Source: an uncultured Eubacteriales bacterium (GTDB lineage Bacteria > Bacillota > Clostridia > Oscillospirales > Acutalibacteraceae). Taken from it: a stretch of 64,000 bases of DNA. The notes under the pieces were generated by a model. It was not told where the DNA came from, did not search any database, and saw nothing but the letters and a program-made list of their open reading frames with translations. This document shows, one piece after another, positions 52,140-60,439 of this stretch. The number at the start of each line of letters is the position of its first letter. Positions within the stretch are counted from its first letter, which is position 1. A program made the translations under genes and the position numbers. The stretch lies in assembly GCA_948823415.1 (NCBI GenBank), contig CAQKRU010000002.1, positions 1 to 64,000 of the forward strand. Reading direction: 5' to 3'.

Positions 52140-52227
52140 ATACTTTTTATTGGAAATTGACAATGAAGAGCGGTATTTTATCCCAGAATTTTGTAACAAA
52201 AGTTACAAAAATTTAAACAAATAATTG

Positions 52228-52256
52228 TTGAAATATAGAAGTAAAGGCAGTATAAT
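52228..52256 (+). promoter_or_regulatory. Promoter of the polysaccharide deacetylase
   Basis: TTGAAA (52228-52233), 17 bases, perfect TATAAT (52251-52256), 44 bases before the start codon. Confidence 0.75.
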
Positions 52257-52300
52257 TTACTTAGTACGGGGCAAAATTTTAAGGAAAAGAAGATGTATAA

Positions 52301-53272
52301 ATGTCAAAATTTAGAAATTGGATTAAATTAAAAAGAAACAAAAGTTTGACAATTATTTTTTTAATAACAGCAGTAGCCATCGTGATAAGCTGCGTGAATT
52401 TGTTGCAAACGACCCAGCCTAAGGCAGATCCAGAAGATCAGTTAGTGGAAAATAAAACAGAAGAGAACGACTCAAAACCTGAAAATAATGAAGAAAAATC
52501 GCTAAAAACTGAGGATGCACCTAAAATAAAAAAATATCAACAAGAAGCACCGCAATCTCAAGCCTCAAACGCAAAGAATTATCAGGAGCTGTACCCGGAC
52601 CTATATTGCACGCGGCCGCAAAAGCAGATAAACCCGGACAAGACCATTTTTTTTACGTTTGATGATGGGCCTTCGGACAGAACGCTAGAGATTTTAGATA
52701 TTCTGCGCGAAAAAGGCATCAAAGCGACCTTTTTTGTGACCGGAAATTGCCCTGCAAAAGGCAAATCTATAATGAAAAAAATTGTGGATGAGGGACATAC
52801 CATCGGCGTTCACACTTATACGCACGCTTTTAAGAAGATTTATGCGAGCGTGAACGCGTTTTTGGACGACTTTAATAAGATTTACAATTTGATTTACGAC
52901 GCAACTGGCGTTAAACCGACGATTTTCCGCTTCCCGGGTGGTTCCAAAAATGGCTTTAACAAGGGGAATTACAGGGAGCTTATTGCGGAGATGACCCGCC
53001 GTGGCTTTGATTATTTTGACTGGAATTTGTCCGCCGGAGACGCCGTTAGCCGCACGCCGACGCCAACGTATAGGTGTATAAGCAATGTCCTGAATGCTTC
53101 AAAAAATTGCAGGCATGGAGTGGTTTTGATGCATGACGCTAGACCAAAAACCACGACAGTAGAGGCATTGCCCGCGATTATTGATGGCCTAAGGAGCCAG
53201 GGATTCAGCTTTGATAAGCTCTCAAATAGCATTAACCCTGCTGCTTACTCGCTTGTGAAGCCATATAGATGA
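52301..53272 (+). CDS. Membrane-anchored polysaccharide deacetylase (NodB domain)
   Basis: Removes acetyl groups from peptidoglycan or another polysaccharide outside the membrane. An N-terminal membrane helix (about 17-36) is followed by a charged, disordered linker (about 45-95) and the NodB domain: TFDDGPSDRTLEILDILREK with the metal Asp pair (about 117), HTIGVHTYTHAF with the two His ligands (about 167-178), RFPGGSKN and a late HD motif VLMHDARPKTT. 323 residues, similar in layout to PdaA-type enzymes. It faces the GH25 gene, with the two stop codons adjoining. Confidence 0.92.
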   Translation: MSKFRNWIKLKRNKSLTIIFLITAVAIVISCVNLLQTTQPKADPEDQLVENKTEENDSKPENNEEKSLKTEDAPKIKKYQQEAPQSQASNAKNYQELYPDLYCTRPQKQINPDKTIFFTFDDGPSDRTLEILDILREKGIKATFFVTGNCPAKGKSIMKKIVDEGHTIGVHTYTHAFKKIYASVNAFLDDFNKIYNLIYDATGVKPTIFRFPGGSKNGFNKGNYRELIAEMTRRGFDYFDWNLSAGDAVSRTPTPTYRCISNVLNASKNCRHGVVLMHDARPKTTTVEALPAIIDGLRSQGFSFDKLSNSINPAAYSLVKPYR

Positions 53273-53273
53273 C

Positions 53274-54104
53274 TTAAAATCCGTTATAATGCGAATTCTT
53301 TATGATAGAAGGGTAGTCTTTATAGCAATAATCTAAATCGACGCGGCCTCGAATTCCTGGAACGCTACCGTCACTGGTGTGTTGCCACATTCCGTAAGGC
53401 GAGGTGCATCCGCAGGTTGGGTGCCAATGGGCAATCCACAGCTCGTGCCCGCTGAGCCTGTTCATGTCTAGGTGGTATTTTTGAAAGTTTAAAAATGTGT
53501 AGAGGCCGCAATAATAGCCGTTTTCCTTTAGCTTTTGCAGGAAGGTTAGCACTATGTCGGTCCGCTGTGAGTTGCTCAACGTCATGTGGCACTTGTCTTC
53601 GAAGTCCATGAAGACCGGGTACTCCCACTGTGTCCACCGGAGCCTATTTATGAAGAACTCTGCCTCTAGCAAAGCCTCGTGAGTATTGGTCGCATAGCTA
53701 TAATGGTACGCACCGATTGGCATTCCGACGGCTTTGGCGCCCGATATATTTGCGCGAAGTTTTTTATCGGTTTGCTTCTCCCAATTGCTCCAGCCGTAGG
53801 AAGTCCGGATGATTGCGAACTCTATGCCAGAATTTTTCACAGCCTGCCAGTCGATATCGCCGTTGTGATAGGAAACGTCGATGCCTCTTTTGCAAGAAGA
53901 ATTTTGTCTGGCCGCAATAGCTTCGGCATATCCGGGTGCATTTGGATTTATAATTCCTGAACCGAGGGGAGCAACTGCCTCGTATCGCGCAATGTTTGGG
54001 TTGATAATCGCCTCCGACTTGAAGTTTATGTAGGAACCGGTGCCCAAAATCGCGAAAAAAACACAAAAAATAACAACCAAGAGCTTATTTGCACATTTGA
54101 CCAT
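53274..54104 (-). CDS. Membrane-anchored GH25 muramidase (lysozyme)
   Basis: Cleaves the MurNAc-GlcNAc bond of peptidoglycan. An N-terminal signal or membrane anchor (about 8-24) and a linker with the short repeat IINPN (33 and 51) lead to the GH25 barrel: RGIDVSYHNGDIDW with Asp76, FAIIRTSYG, GAYHYSYA, the catalytic pair Asp167/Glu169 in VFMDFEDK, GYYCGLYT and the closing MWQHTSDGSVPGI followed by VDLDY. 276 residues. No phage genes are nearby, so a cellular role in wall turnover or attack on neighbours is likelier than a phage lysin. Start ATG, with a GAGGTGAG site upstream. Confidence 0.93.
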   Translation of the reverse strand: MVKCANKLLVVIFCVFFAILGTGSYINFKSEAIINPNIARYEAVAPLGSGIINPNAPGYAEAIAARQNSSCKRGIDVSYHNGDIDWQAVKNSGIEFAIIRTSYGWSNWEKQTDKKLRANISGAKAVGMPIGAYHYSYATNTHEALLEAEFFINRLRWTQWEYPVFMDFEDKCHMTLSNSQRTDIVLTFLQKLKENGYYCGLYTFLNFQKYHLDMNRLSGHELWIAHWHPTCGCTSPYGMWQHTSDGSVPGIRGRVDLDYCYKDYPSIIKNSHYNGF

Positions 54105-54252
54105 TTTTTCAACTCACCTCAACAATAAATTTGCCAAATTATAATAAACTAAGGTTAATTATACCGTCTTTTAAGACAAAATTCAACAGAATAATCTGAG
54201 TTATTTTGTAAAATTCTCAGCGGGATTTTTGTTCAATATTTTAAAATGAGTA

Positions 54253-54281
54253 TTGATTTTCACAAAAAAATGTGTTATAAT
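54253..54281 (+). promoter_or_regulatory. Promoter of the SRP RNA
   Basis: TTGATT (54253-54258), 17 bases, perfect TATAAT (54276-54281), placing the RNA start near 54288. Confidence 0.75.
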
Positions 54282-54287
54282 AACAAA

Positions 54288-54515
54288 GTAAGTTCGAGGG
54301 GCGATGGCGTTAAGCTTGGCGCCGGTCAAGGTAAGGTTTTGCTTGTAAATGTGCGCATGAACATTGAATAGGCACATGAAATATATATTTTAATATGTAA
54401 GCGGGTGGGCGCTGCGCGGTCTGGCGCCGTGAACCATGTCAGGCGGGGAACCGAGCAGCATTAAGCGGAGTGCCGGGGGCGATGCAGTCAGTTTGCTCGC
54501 TTGCATATTTGAGTG
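54288..54515 (+). ncRNA. ffs: Signal recognition particle RNA, large Gram-positive type
   Basis: The conserved apical helix 8 is clear at about 54428-54470: GTGAACC, GTCAGG, a GGGGAA loop and GAGCAGC in the right order. The region is flanked on the 5' side by about 130 structured bases that would form the Alu-like domain of Bacillus/Clostridium SRP RNA. It lies upstream of dnaX, as in Bacillus. Both ends are estimates: the 5' end from the promoter, the 3' end from where the GC-rich structured stretch stops. It partners Ffh and the FtsY receptor. Confidence 0.88.
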
Positions 54516-54604
54516 TATATTATTTATTTTTTGATTTATAGACATTGGCGGTTTGTTGCGGTTTTTGCTTTTTGTTTATCTTGTTTGCGAGAGGTAAATT
54601 ACGT

Positions 54605-56428
54605 ATGTATCAGGCTCTTTACAGAAAATACAGGCCCAAAACCTTTGCGGACGTCGTGGGGCAGCCGCATGTTACGGTGACTTTGCAGAACGAAATTTTG
54701 TCTGGCCGCATTGGTCATGCCTATTTGTTTATCGGCTCGCGTGGAACGGGCAAAACGACTTGCGCAAAGATATTTGCAAAGGCGGTTAATTGCCGTCACG
54801 TTGAGGCTGGTAATCCTTGCTGCAAGTGTGAAATGTGCGGAGAGATCGATTCTGGCGAGGCTATGGATATTGTTGAGCTGGATGCAGCTAGCAATAATGG
54901 GGTAAACGATATTCGAGAGATCTGTGAGTCTACCGTCTTTACACCGGCTAAGGCCAAGTATCGAGTTTACATCATAGACGAAGTGCACATGCTTTCTGCG
55001 GGCGCGTTTAACGCTTTGCTTAAGACTCTTGAAGAACCGCCGGCGCACGTTATTTTTATTTTGGCCACTACTGAGGTACATAAGATTCCGGCTACGGTTT
55101 TGTCGCGCTGCCAGCGGTTTGAGTTTCATAAAATTTCTGCGGAGGACATTGCTGGCCGAATTGACTATGTTGCATCGCAGGAAAATGCCAGTATAACTAG
55201 GGACGCCGCTTTTTTGATTGCTAAAATCTCCGACGGGGCAATGCGAGACGCTTTGGCAATTCTCGACAAGTGCATGGGGACAGCCAAAAATGTTACTGCA
55301 GATGTGGTTGCAGACACGGTGGGACTGGCTTCTGGCGAACAGATATTTTTGTTGATGCAGGCTATTTTGCGAAAAGTTCCACAGGACGCACTGGCCGCGA
55401 TTGGCGAGTTCGATAGATGCTCGAAAAACATGACTCGGCTGGCGTTTGAGCTGATAAGCGGCTTTAGAGACGTGATGCTGATTAAAACCCTAAAAGACGC
55501 GAAAAAGCTGATGGTTGTCTCGGATGATGACTACTCTAGGTTGCGTGACTTGGCCAAGGAAGTTTCGCTTGAAACGGTAATTTTTATTATGGACACTTTG
55601 CAGGCGTCGTTTGAGAAGATGAGCCGGGGGTGCGACGCTAAAACGGAGCTCGAGATGTGCATAATTAAATTGTGCGCGCCTCAGTTAAACTACAGTAATG
55701 AGGCGCTTGCGAGCCGGATTAATGAATTAGAAAGAAAGATTTCGGGCTTAGCTTCGGGCATTAATCCTGAGAGAATCCCGACAGGAAGAGATTTAAAGGC
55801 AGATAAGGATGAGAAGCTAGCAAAAGATTTGGTCCCAGAACAGGAGAGGGCAGAAACTGCAGAAGGGAAAGGCTCAAAGGCGATTGCAGCGGAGGATACA
55901 GAAAAAAGGGTTGGTTCTAAGCAGGTTGCTGCGGGGACTATGAAAAAAGAAGTCGGTTCGAAACGAGTCACGGTGCAAGCTGTGGAAAAAAATGCAAACG
56001 ACTCGCTAAAAAAAACTGTAAAGAACGAGCAAGAAGTTGCTAATTCTAGTACTTTCAGCGTTGACATGGCAGTTTTGCACAAGAATGCTCAAAAGATGGA
56101 GAATTGGGCGGAGGTTTTGGACGTTTTGAAGGAATACTCGCGAACAGTTGCGATGGCTTTTAAGGGCTCGGACGCTTATATTAGCGGGGACTTCGTTTTG
56201 ATTGACTCTAAAAACGAGATGGCGTTTGAGTTGTTGAGGAAGTCGAGCCAGCGGGACAAAATAAGGGACGCTATTCGGAGCGTTACGGGGCGAGCCTATA
56301 AGCTGGGGCCTTACTCTGCGGAGGTTAATGCGAATTCAAATGCGGATAATAGCCGACAGGTGGTGGACCCTTTGAATGATTTAGCTGAGACGGCCCGAAG
56401 GCTTGGGATTGACGTTACAGAAGTTTGA
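54605..56428 (+). CDS. dnaX: DNA polymerase III subunits gamma and tau
   Basis: Clamp-loader ATPase of the replicative polymerase. MYQALYRKYRPKTFADVVGQ opens the AAA+ domain; Walker A GSRGTGKTTCAK near 44, a four-cysteine zinc module (C..CKCEMC, about 63-79), the IIDEVHML Walker B and TLEEPP follow. A variable linker from about 395 includes three tandem 14-residue units (GSK-type, encoded at 55871-55996). The C terminus is a tau-like domain. 607 residues. ATG 54605 follows GAGAGG; the upstream frame to 54545 is hydrophobic and not homologous. Confidence 0.96.
   Translation: MYQALYRKYRPKTFADVVGQPHVTVTLQNEILSGRIGHAYLFIGSRGTGKTTCAKIFAKAVNCRHVEAGNPCCKCEMCGEIDSGEAMDIVELDAASNNGVNDIREICESTVFTPAKAKYRVYIIDEVHMLSAGAFNALLKTLEEPPAHVIFILATTEVHKIPATVLSRCQRFEFHKISAEDIAGRIDYVASQENASITRDAAFLIAKISDGAMRDALAILDKCMGTAKNVTADVVADTVGLASGEQIFLLMQAILRKVPQDALAAIGEFDRCSKNMTRLAFELISGFRDVMLIKTLKDAKKLMVVSDDDYSRLRDLAKEVSLETVIFIMDTLQASFEKMSRGCDAKTELEMCIIKLCAPQLNYSNEALASRINELERKISGLASGINPERIPTGRDLKADKDEKLAKDLVPEQERAETAEGKGSKAIAAEDTEKRVGSKQVAAGTMKKEVGSKRVTVQAVEKNANDSLKKTVKNEQEVANSSTFSVDMAVLHKNAQKMENWAEVLDVLKEYSRTVAMAFKGSDAYISGDFVLIDSKNEMAFELLRKSSQRDKIRDAIRSVTGRAYKLGPYSAEVNANSNADNSRQVVDPLNDLAETARRLGIDVTEV
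55871..55996 (+). repeat. Three degenerate 42-bp tandem units within dnaX
   Basis: Each unit encodes 14 residues beginning GSK: GSKAIAAEDTEKRV, GSKQVAAGTMKKEV, GSKRVTVQAVEKNA. They extend the flexible linker and keep the frame. Confidence 0.7.
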
Positions 56429-56446
56429 ATTTTTGGAGGATGAATT

Positions 56447-56797
56447 ATGAAGGCAAGGTTACCCAAAGGGTTTGGCGGCGGCGGAGCCGGGAATTTGCAG
56501 CAGTTGGCGATGAAAGCTCAGAAGATGCAGAAGGAGATGGACGCTTTAACTAGCGAGCTTGATGAGAAAGAATACGCGGCGACGTCTGCTAGCGGCGCCA
56601 TTAAGGTGACTATTACTGGTAAGCCGGAGGTTAAGAACATTGAGATTGACCCTCAGATTGTGGATAAGGACGATGTGGAGATGCTTTCGGACTTGATTAT
56701 AGTTGCTTTGAACGAGGCTATCCGCGCGGCTTCGGCAGAAAGAAGCGAAAAAACGGACGCGTTATCGGCGGGGCTCAATATGCCGGGGTTGTTTTAG
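56447..56797 (+). CDS. ebfC: YbaB/EbfC nucleoid-associated protein
   Basis: Small dimeric DNA-binding protein of the nucleoid. The glycine-rich start FGGGGAGNLQQLAMKAQKMQ, then SGAIKVTITGKPEVKNIEID and IVALNEAIRAASAERSE are typical. 116 residues. TTGGAGGA precedes the ATG. It is encoded between dnaX and recR, as in most bacteria. Confidence 0.96.
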   Translation: MKARLPKGFGGGGAGNLQQLAMKAQKMQKEMDALTSELDEKEYAATSASGAIKVTITGKPEVKNIEIDPQIVDKDDVEMLSDLIIVALNEAIRAASAERSEKTDALSAGLNMPGLF

Positions 56798-56800
56798 GCC

Positions 56801-57403
56801 ATGAGGGAGTATAATGTATTGCCGCTTGCGAGGCTGGTTGAGCAATTTGAGCGGTTGCCGGGGATTGGGAAACGGACGGCGCAGAGGCTGGCTTATTTTG
56901 TTTTGCAGATGTCCGATGGTGACGCTAAGGAGTTTGCGGCTGCTATCATTGAGGCACATGAGAAAATCAAGTATTGCAAGGTGTGCAAGAATTTAACGGA
57001 TCAAGATCTGTGCCACGTTTGCCGCAATAGCGCTAGGGATAAAAATATTATTTGCGTGGTGGAGGATCCGCGCGACGTTTTGGCTTTGGAGAAAACCGGC
57101 GAATTTTCGGGTTCTTATCATGTTTTGCATGGGGTGATTTCTCCGCTAAATGGCGTTGGACCGGACCAAATTTATATCAAAGAGCTGTTGGAGCGAATTT
57201 CTGCTGAGACTATAAAAGAAGTCATAATGGCGACGAACCCCACGGTGGAGGGTGAGGCGACGGCTATGTATATCTCTAAATTGCTAAAACCGCTTGGAGT
57301 TAAGGTTACTCGGCTGGCGTATGGGATTCCGGTGGGCGGAGGCCTTGAATATACGGATGAGGTGACCCTTTCACGTGCTTTAATTGGCAGAAGCGAGATT
57401 TGA
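56801..57403 (+). CDS. recR: Recombination protein RecR
   Basis: Ring-forming partner of RecF/RecO in gap repair. Helix-hairpin-helix RLPGIGKRTAQRLAYF, four-cysteine zinc finger CKVCKNLTDQDLCHVC near 58-73, and Toprim domain with VVEDPRDVLALEKT and HGVISPLNGVGPDQI. 200 residues. Starts three bases after ebfC. Confidence 0.97.
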   Translation: MREYNVLPLARLVEQFERLPGIGKRTAQRLAYFVLQMSDGDAKEFAAAIIEAHEKIKYCKVCKNLTDQDLCHVCRNSARDKNIICVVEDPRDVLALEKTGEFSGSYHVLHGVISPLNGVGPDQIYIKELLERISAETIKEVIMATNPTVEGEATAMYISKLLKPLGVKVTRLAYGIPVGGGLEYTDEVTLSRALIGRSEI

Positions 57404-57461
57404 CGCGGTTTTTTAAGATTTGTTTTTGAATTTTGAGCAAATTTTTGTTTGGCTTTTGCTG

Positions 57462-57490
57462 TTGACAAGGAAGCGATTTTGTGCTATAAT
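57462..57490 (+). promoter_or_regulatory. Consensus sigma-A promoter of smpB-ssrA
   Basis: Perfect TTGACA (57462-57467), 17-base spacer, perfect TATAAT (57485-57490); the best promoter in the window. Confidence 0.85.
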
Positions 57491-57557
57491 TTAATTTAAG
57501 AATCTGCGCTTTTGGCTGTGGATTTTTGCATTCTGAAAAAGTGCGAAGGTGCTTGGC

Positions 57558-58022
57558 ATGAAGAATGAGACTTTTAAAACGGTTGCGCAAAATAAAAAGG
57601 CTTTTCATAATTACTTTGTGGAAGAGAAATTTGAGGCTGGAATTGAGCTTTTTGGCACAGAAGTAAAATCAGTCCGCTTGGGCAAAGTCTCTTTGAAGGA
57701 GGCTTGGTGCAGCATTACGGATAGTCAGCTTTTGCTCAATGGGATGCACATTTCGCCTTATGAAAAGGGGAACATTTTTAATAAAGACCCGGTGCGAGTT
57801 AAGCGGCTGTTGATGCACAAGCGCGAAATTATGCGGCTTTTGGGGCTCATTAAGCAAGCGGGGTATACTTTGGTGCCTTTGTCGGTTTATTTTAAGGGCT
57901 CGCTGGTTAAGGTCTGCGTGGGCCTTTGCAAGGGTAAAAAGCTCTACGACAAGCGTAGCGTGATGGCTAAAAAGGATGCTCAAAGGAAGATTGAACGCAC
58001 TATTAAGGAATATAATCGTTGA
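57558..58022 (+). CDS. smpB: SsrA-binding protein SmpB
   Basis: Carries tmRNA to stalled ribosomes for trans-translation. NYFVEEKFEAGIELFGTEVK, VSLKEAWCSI, and the C-terminal GKKLYDKRSVMAKKDAQRKI with its basic tail are diagnostic. 154 residues. ATG 57558 lies nine bases after AAGG. The tmRNA gene follows 15 bases after the stop, so the two partners share one transcript. Confidence 0.97.
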   Translation: MKNETFKTVAQNKKAFHNYFVEEKFEAGIELFGTEVKSVRLGKVSLKEAWCSITDSQLLLNGMHISPYEKGNIFNKDPVRVKRLLMHKREIMRLLGLIKQAGYTLVPLSVYFKGSLVKVCVGLCKGKKLYDKRSVMAKKDAQRKIERTIKEYNR

Positions 58023-58037
58023 GGCCGGTATAAACAT

Positions 58038-58387
58038 GGGGATGTAACGGGTTCGACGGGGATTGTGAGTCTTGGTAAGCGAGTAGCGGTGCGGATACGC
58101 TTTAAATTTCGCAATTTTTTAAAATTAAACGCAAATAACGAAATTTTAAATGCAGCTTAACTAAGCTGCCGTCTTTTTAGGGAATACTGCGGCCCTTAAA
58201 AGGCGTTGATTAGCAGTGAACGTGAACTAGGCTTTGGCTCAGGCTTAGTCATGATTTAGAGCCTACCGCGGCTTAAAGCCTGTTATTGGGCGTTTTGCCA
58301 AGGGAATTTTTAATTCAATAACTACACTCGTAGAAAGCCCTGATAAACGGTTTTCGGACAGGGGTTCAATTCCCCTCATCTCCACCA
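58038..58387 (+). ncRNA. ssrA: Transfer-messenger RNA (tmRNA)
   Basis: The 5' end GGGGATGTAACGGGTTCGAC and 3' end GGTTCAATTCCCCTCATCTC plus CACCA form the tRNA-like acceptor (GGGGATG with CATCTCC, one G-U pair) with an encoded CCA. The tag frame starts at GCA 58131 and ends at TAA 58158-58160, encoding ANNEILNAA; the hairpin after it (GCAGCTTAACTAAGCTGC) holds the stop codon. The tag is nine residues and ends NAA, close to but not the usual ALAA. Length 350 bases is typical. Confidence 0.96.
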
Positions 58388-58441
58388 GATGGCGCTAAAC
58401 TTGAATTTGTATGATTTTTATTGTTGGGAGAAGGCTATTTT

Positions 58442-59524
58442 ATGAAAAAGAAACATTGGTTTTTGAGGATTTTTTCATTTTTTGCGATATTTTCATTTTT
58501 GATAAATTGTATGTGCTGTTCTGCATCCGTGGTTCAAGAGGAGCAAAATGTCAGCTTGGAAGAAGAGTTAGATAGTTTTGGGTTTTCTACAGAAGAGCAG
58601 CAGGATGCATTTAAGTTTATCTGCGAAAAGGCAGGTGTACCATTGCCCGAAAGATTTGGCATACACGAGCTTTTGCAACTAGTTGAATCGACGCAAAAAC
58701 GCTTTGTGAACAGGGCAGATAAACAAGAACGCTGGGAAACAACTGACCTTAATTGGATGGACCAAGACGTAAAGCTTTTGAATGAAAATTTTGCAAAATT
58801 AGGATTTGTTGACGCCGTTTACTCAAGTAAGATGCATTATGATGCTGTTTGTATTTTGGGAGCTCGCAGATCTGAAATGGAAAAGCGTATTAAATTTGTT
58901 GAGCGCTTAGTTGCGCGGGGACATGATTTTGATCGAGTTGTCTTACTAACAGGTGAAAGGTATGCGACAGTTGGCGTAGATGGAACGGCAGAAGAGATTG
59001 AAAAAATTGCTCAGCATTTTGGAATAAGTAGCAGCGAAGTCACTGAGGCGTATATTTTTAAATATTTGTACAAACAATCTTGGCTAAATAAGGGCGACTT
59101 TACCCTTGTTGTGATTGATACTCCGGCAAGAGATGGCAGAAGACCAATAACGCAGACGACTGTTGAGGATTTTTGCAAGTGGAACAAAGAGCATCCGGGG
59201 GCAATTGAGGATGCATTGTTTATCTCTAGCCAGCCCTATGTTGCCTATCAAACGGCTATTATTGAGGAGATTTTGCGGCAAAACAATAGTGATTTGTTGT
59301 TTAAAGTGGCGGGAGATAGCTATGTGCCGAGTAATGATTCTGCTAAAACCTTGGCAGGGGCTTTGGGATCATATATTTGGGCAAAGATGCCAAATTGTTT
59401 GAGGCATTTTAATTTTAAAATTAAGTCTGATGAAGATTTAGAGATGACCAGGCGTTTATACGGCCACATGATGTGGATTTATAATCATCTGCCTTTTTCG
59501 CGGGGCTTAATTAATGAAGGTTAG
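58442..59524 (+). CDS. Secreted protein of unknown function (possibly DUF218/YdcF-like)
   Basis: 360 residues with an N-terminal signal peptide (about 1-30: LRIFSFFAIFSFLINCMCC). The mature part has a helical N-terminal third and an alpha/beta part: AVCILGARRSEMEKRIKFVE and RVVLLTGER resemble the first strand and loop of DUF218 (YdcF) proteins, and FTLVVIDTPARDGRRPITQT is a second strand-loop. The match is weak. Neighbouring genes suggest an exported accessory protein. The ATG at 58442 follows GGGAGAAGG by eight bases. It starts 55 bases after the tmRNA 3' end. Confidence 0.6.
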   Translation: MKKKHWFLRIFSFFAIFSFLINCMCCSASVVQEEQNVSLEEELDSFGFSTEEQQDAFKFICEKAGVPLPERFGIHELLQLVESTQKRFVNRADKQERWETTDLNWMDQDVKLLNENFAKLGFVDAVYSSKMHYDAVCILGARRSEMEKRIKFVERLVARGHDFDRVVLLTGERYATVGVDGTAEEIEKIAQHFGISSSEVTEAYIFKYLYKQSWLNKGDFTLVVIDTPARDGRRPITQTTVEDFCKWNKEHPGAIEDALFISSQPYVAYQTAIIEEILRQNNSDLLFKVAGDSYVPSNDSAKTLAGALGSYIWAKMPNCLRHFNFKIKSDEDLEMTRRLYGHMMWIYNHLPFSRGLINEG

Positions 59525-59567
59525 TAGGTAAATTGGGAATTAAAAAATTTATTGGGAGGATTTTAAA

Positions 59568-60392
59568 TTGAGAAAGTTTATATCGGTTATATTGTCGGCT
59601 GCGGTTTGTTTTGGGTTTGCTCCGTCTGCGGGGAGGATTCAGGCCACTTGTCATCGCGAAAATTGTCAGAATTACTCGCGTGAATGCAAAGCTATAAGTA
59701 GCATCGATAATGTAGATACTGGAGAAATAACATTGTCGCGCCCTAGTCGGGATGACTTTAATAAGTTAAAAAAATATTATAAAGACGTGAATATAAGATA
59801 CTATTTAGAGGCTATGGATCGAGAAATGACGGAACAACAGGCTTTATCAGAACTGAATCGCTATAATTCAGGCTCAAATTTTACTTTTGTTATCAAAGAC
59901 AAATCTGGCAACGCGGTTGGAGCCGTTGTTTTGGCGTGTCTGTCGGAGTATGTTAACATTGCTTATTGGGTTATTCCTGAGTCTAGAGGGCATAGCTATG
60001 CGGCAAAGGCCTGTGAGGCGCTTATAAAAGAGGCTCACAAGATAGACCCTTCGATAGTGTTTTTCATTAAACTAAATGCGGAGAATATACCCTCGAAAAA
60101 TGTTGTTAGAAAGCTGAAGGCGGCTTTGGTGGGCACCGATGAAAACCGAGCAGCGATGGATTCTAATGGGCTGCATTATGAAATAGAAGAGCTGGATCCG
60201 CTTACAATTAATTACAAAATTTTCCCTTGGGGTGACGGGAATTACTGGTTTTGCATTTTTGAAAACGACAGGCAAACTTACGCGGGCTTTTGCAGCAAGG
60301 AACAAATTTTGAACTTTACATATAAAAAGATTTTTGATTCTAATGAGTTGGAGCTTGTTAGATTGAGGCATTTTATAAGATTGGTGCATTAA
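59568..60392 (+). CDS. GNAT-fold acetyltransferase-like protein with a signal peptide
   Basis: 274 residues. The first 26 residues look like a cleavable signal peptide (ISVILSAAVCFGFAPSAG), followed by a cysteine-containing stretch. A GNAT domain spans about 52-190: ITLSRPSRDDFNKLKKYYKD, FVIKDKSGNAVGAVVL (strand beta-4), YWVIPESRGHSYAAKACEAL (motif A with the acetyl-CoA loop R140-A145) and IKLNAENIPSKNVVRKLK (motif B). A C-terminal region of about 80 residues is unassigned. Acetyl-CoA is cytosolic, so an exported GNAT makes sense mainly if it reaches a host cell. The start is TTG 59568 after GGGAGGA. Confidence 0.7.
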   Translation: MRKFISVILSAAVCFGFAPSAGRIQATCHRENCQNYSRECKAISSIDNVDTGEITLSRPSRDDFNKLKKYYKDVNIRYYLEAMDREMTEQQALSELNRYNSGSNFTFVIKDKSGNAVGAVVLACLSEYVNIAYWVIPESRGHSYAAKACEALIKEAHKIDPSIVFFIKLNAENIPSKNVVRKLKAALVGTDENRAAMDSNGLHYEIEELDPLTINYKIFPWGDGNYWFCIFENDRQTYAGFCSKEQILNFTYKKIFDSNELELVRLRHFIRLVH

Positions 60393-60439
60393 TTTTTAAG
60401 TTTTAATTATTACAATAGATAGGGGAGCCGGCTTAATTT

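Noticed and set aside
53274..54104. Prophage lysin
   Set aside because: No holin, capsid, tail or integrase genes around it, and the protein has a cellular membrane anchor.
58363..58387. Duplicate of the ssrA 3' end as an att site further downstream
   Set aside because: I looked for the terminal bases of ssrA again up to 64000 and did not see them.
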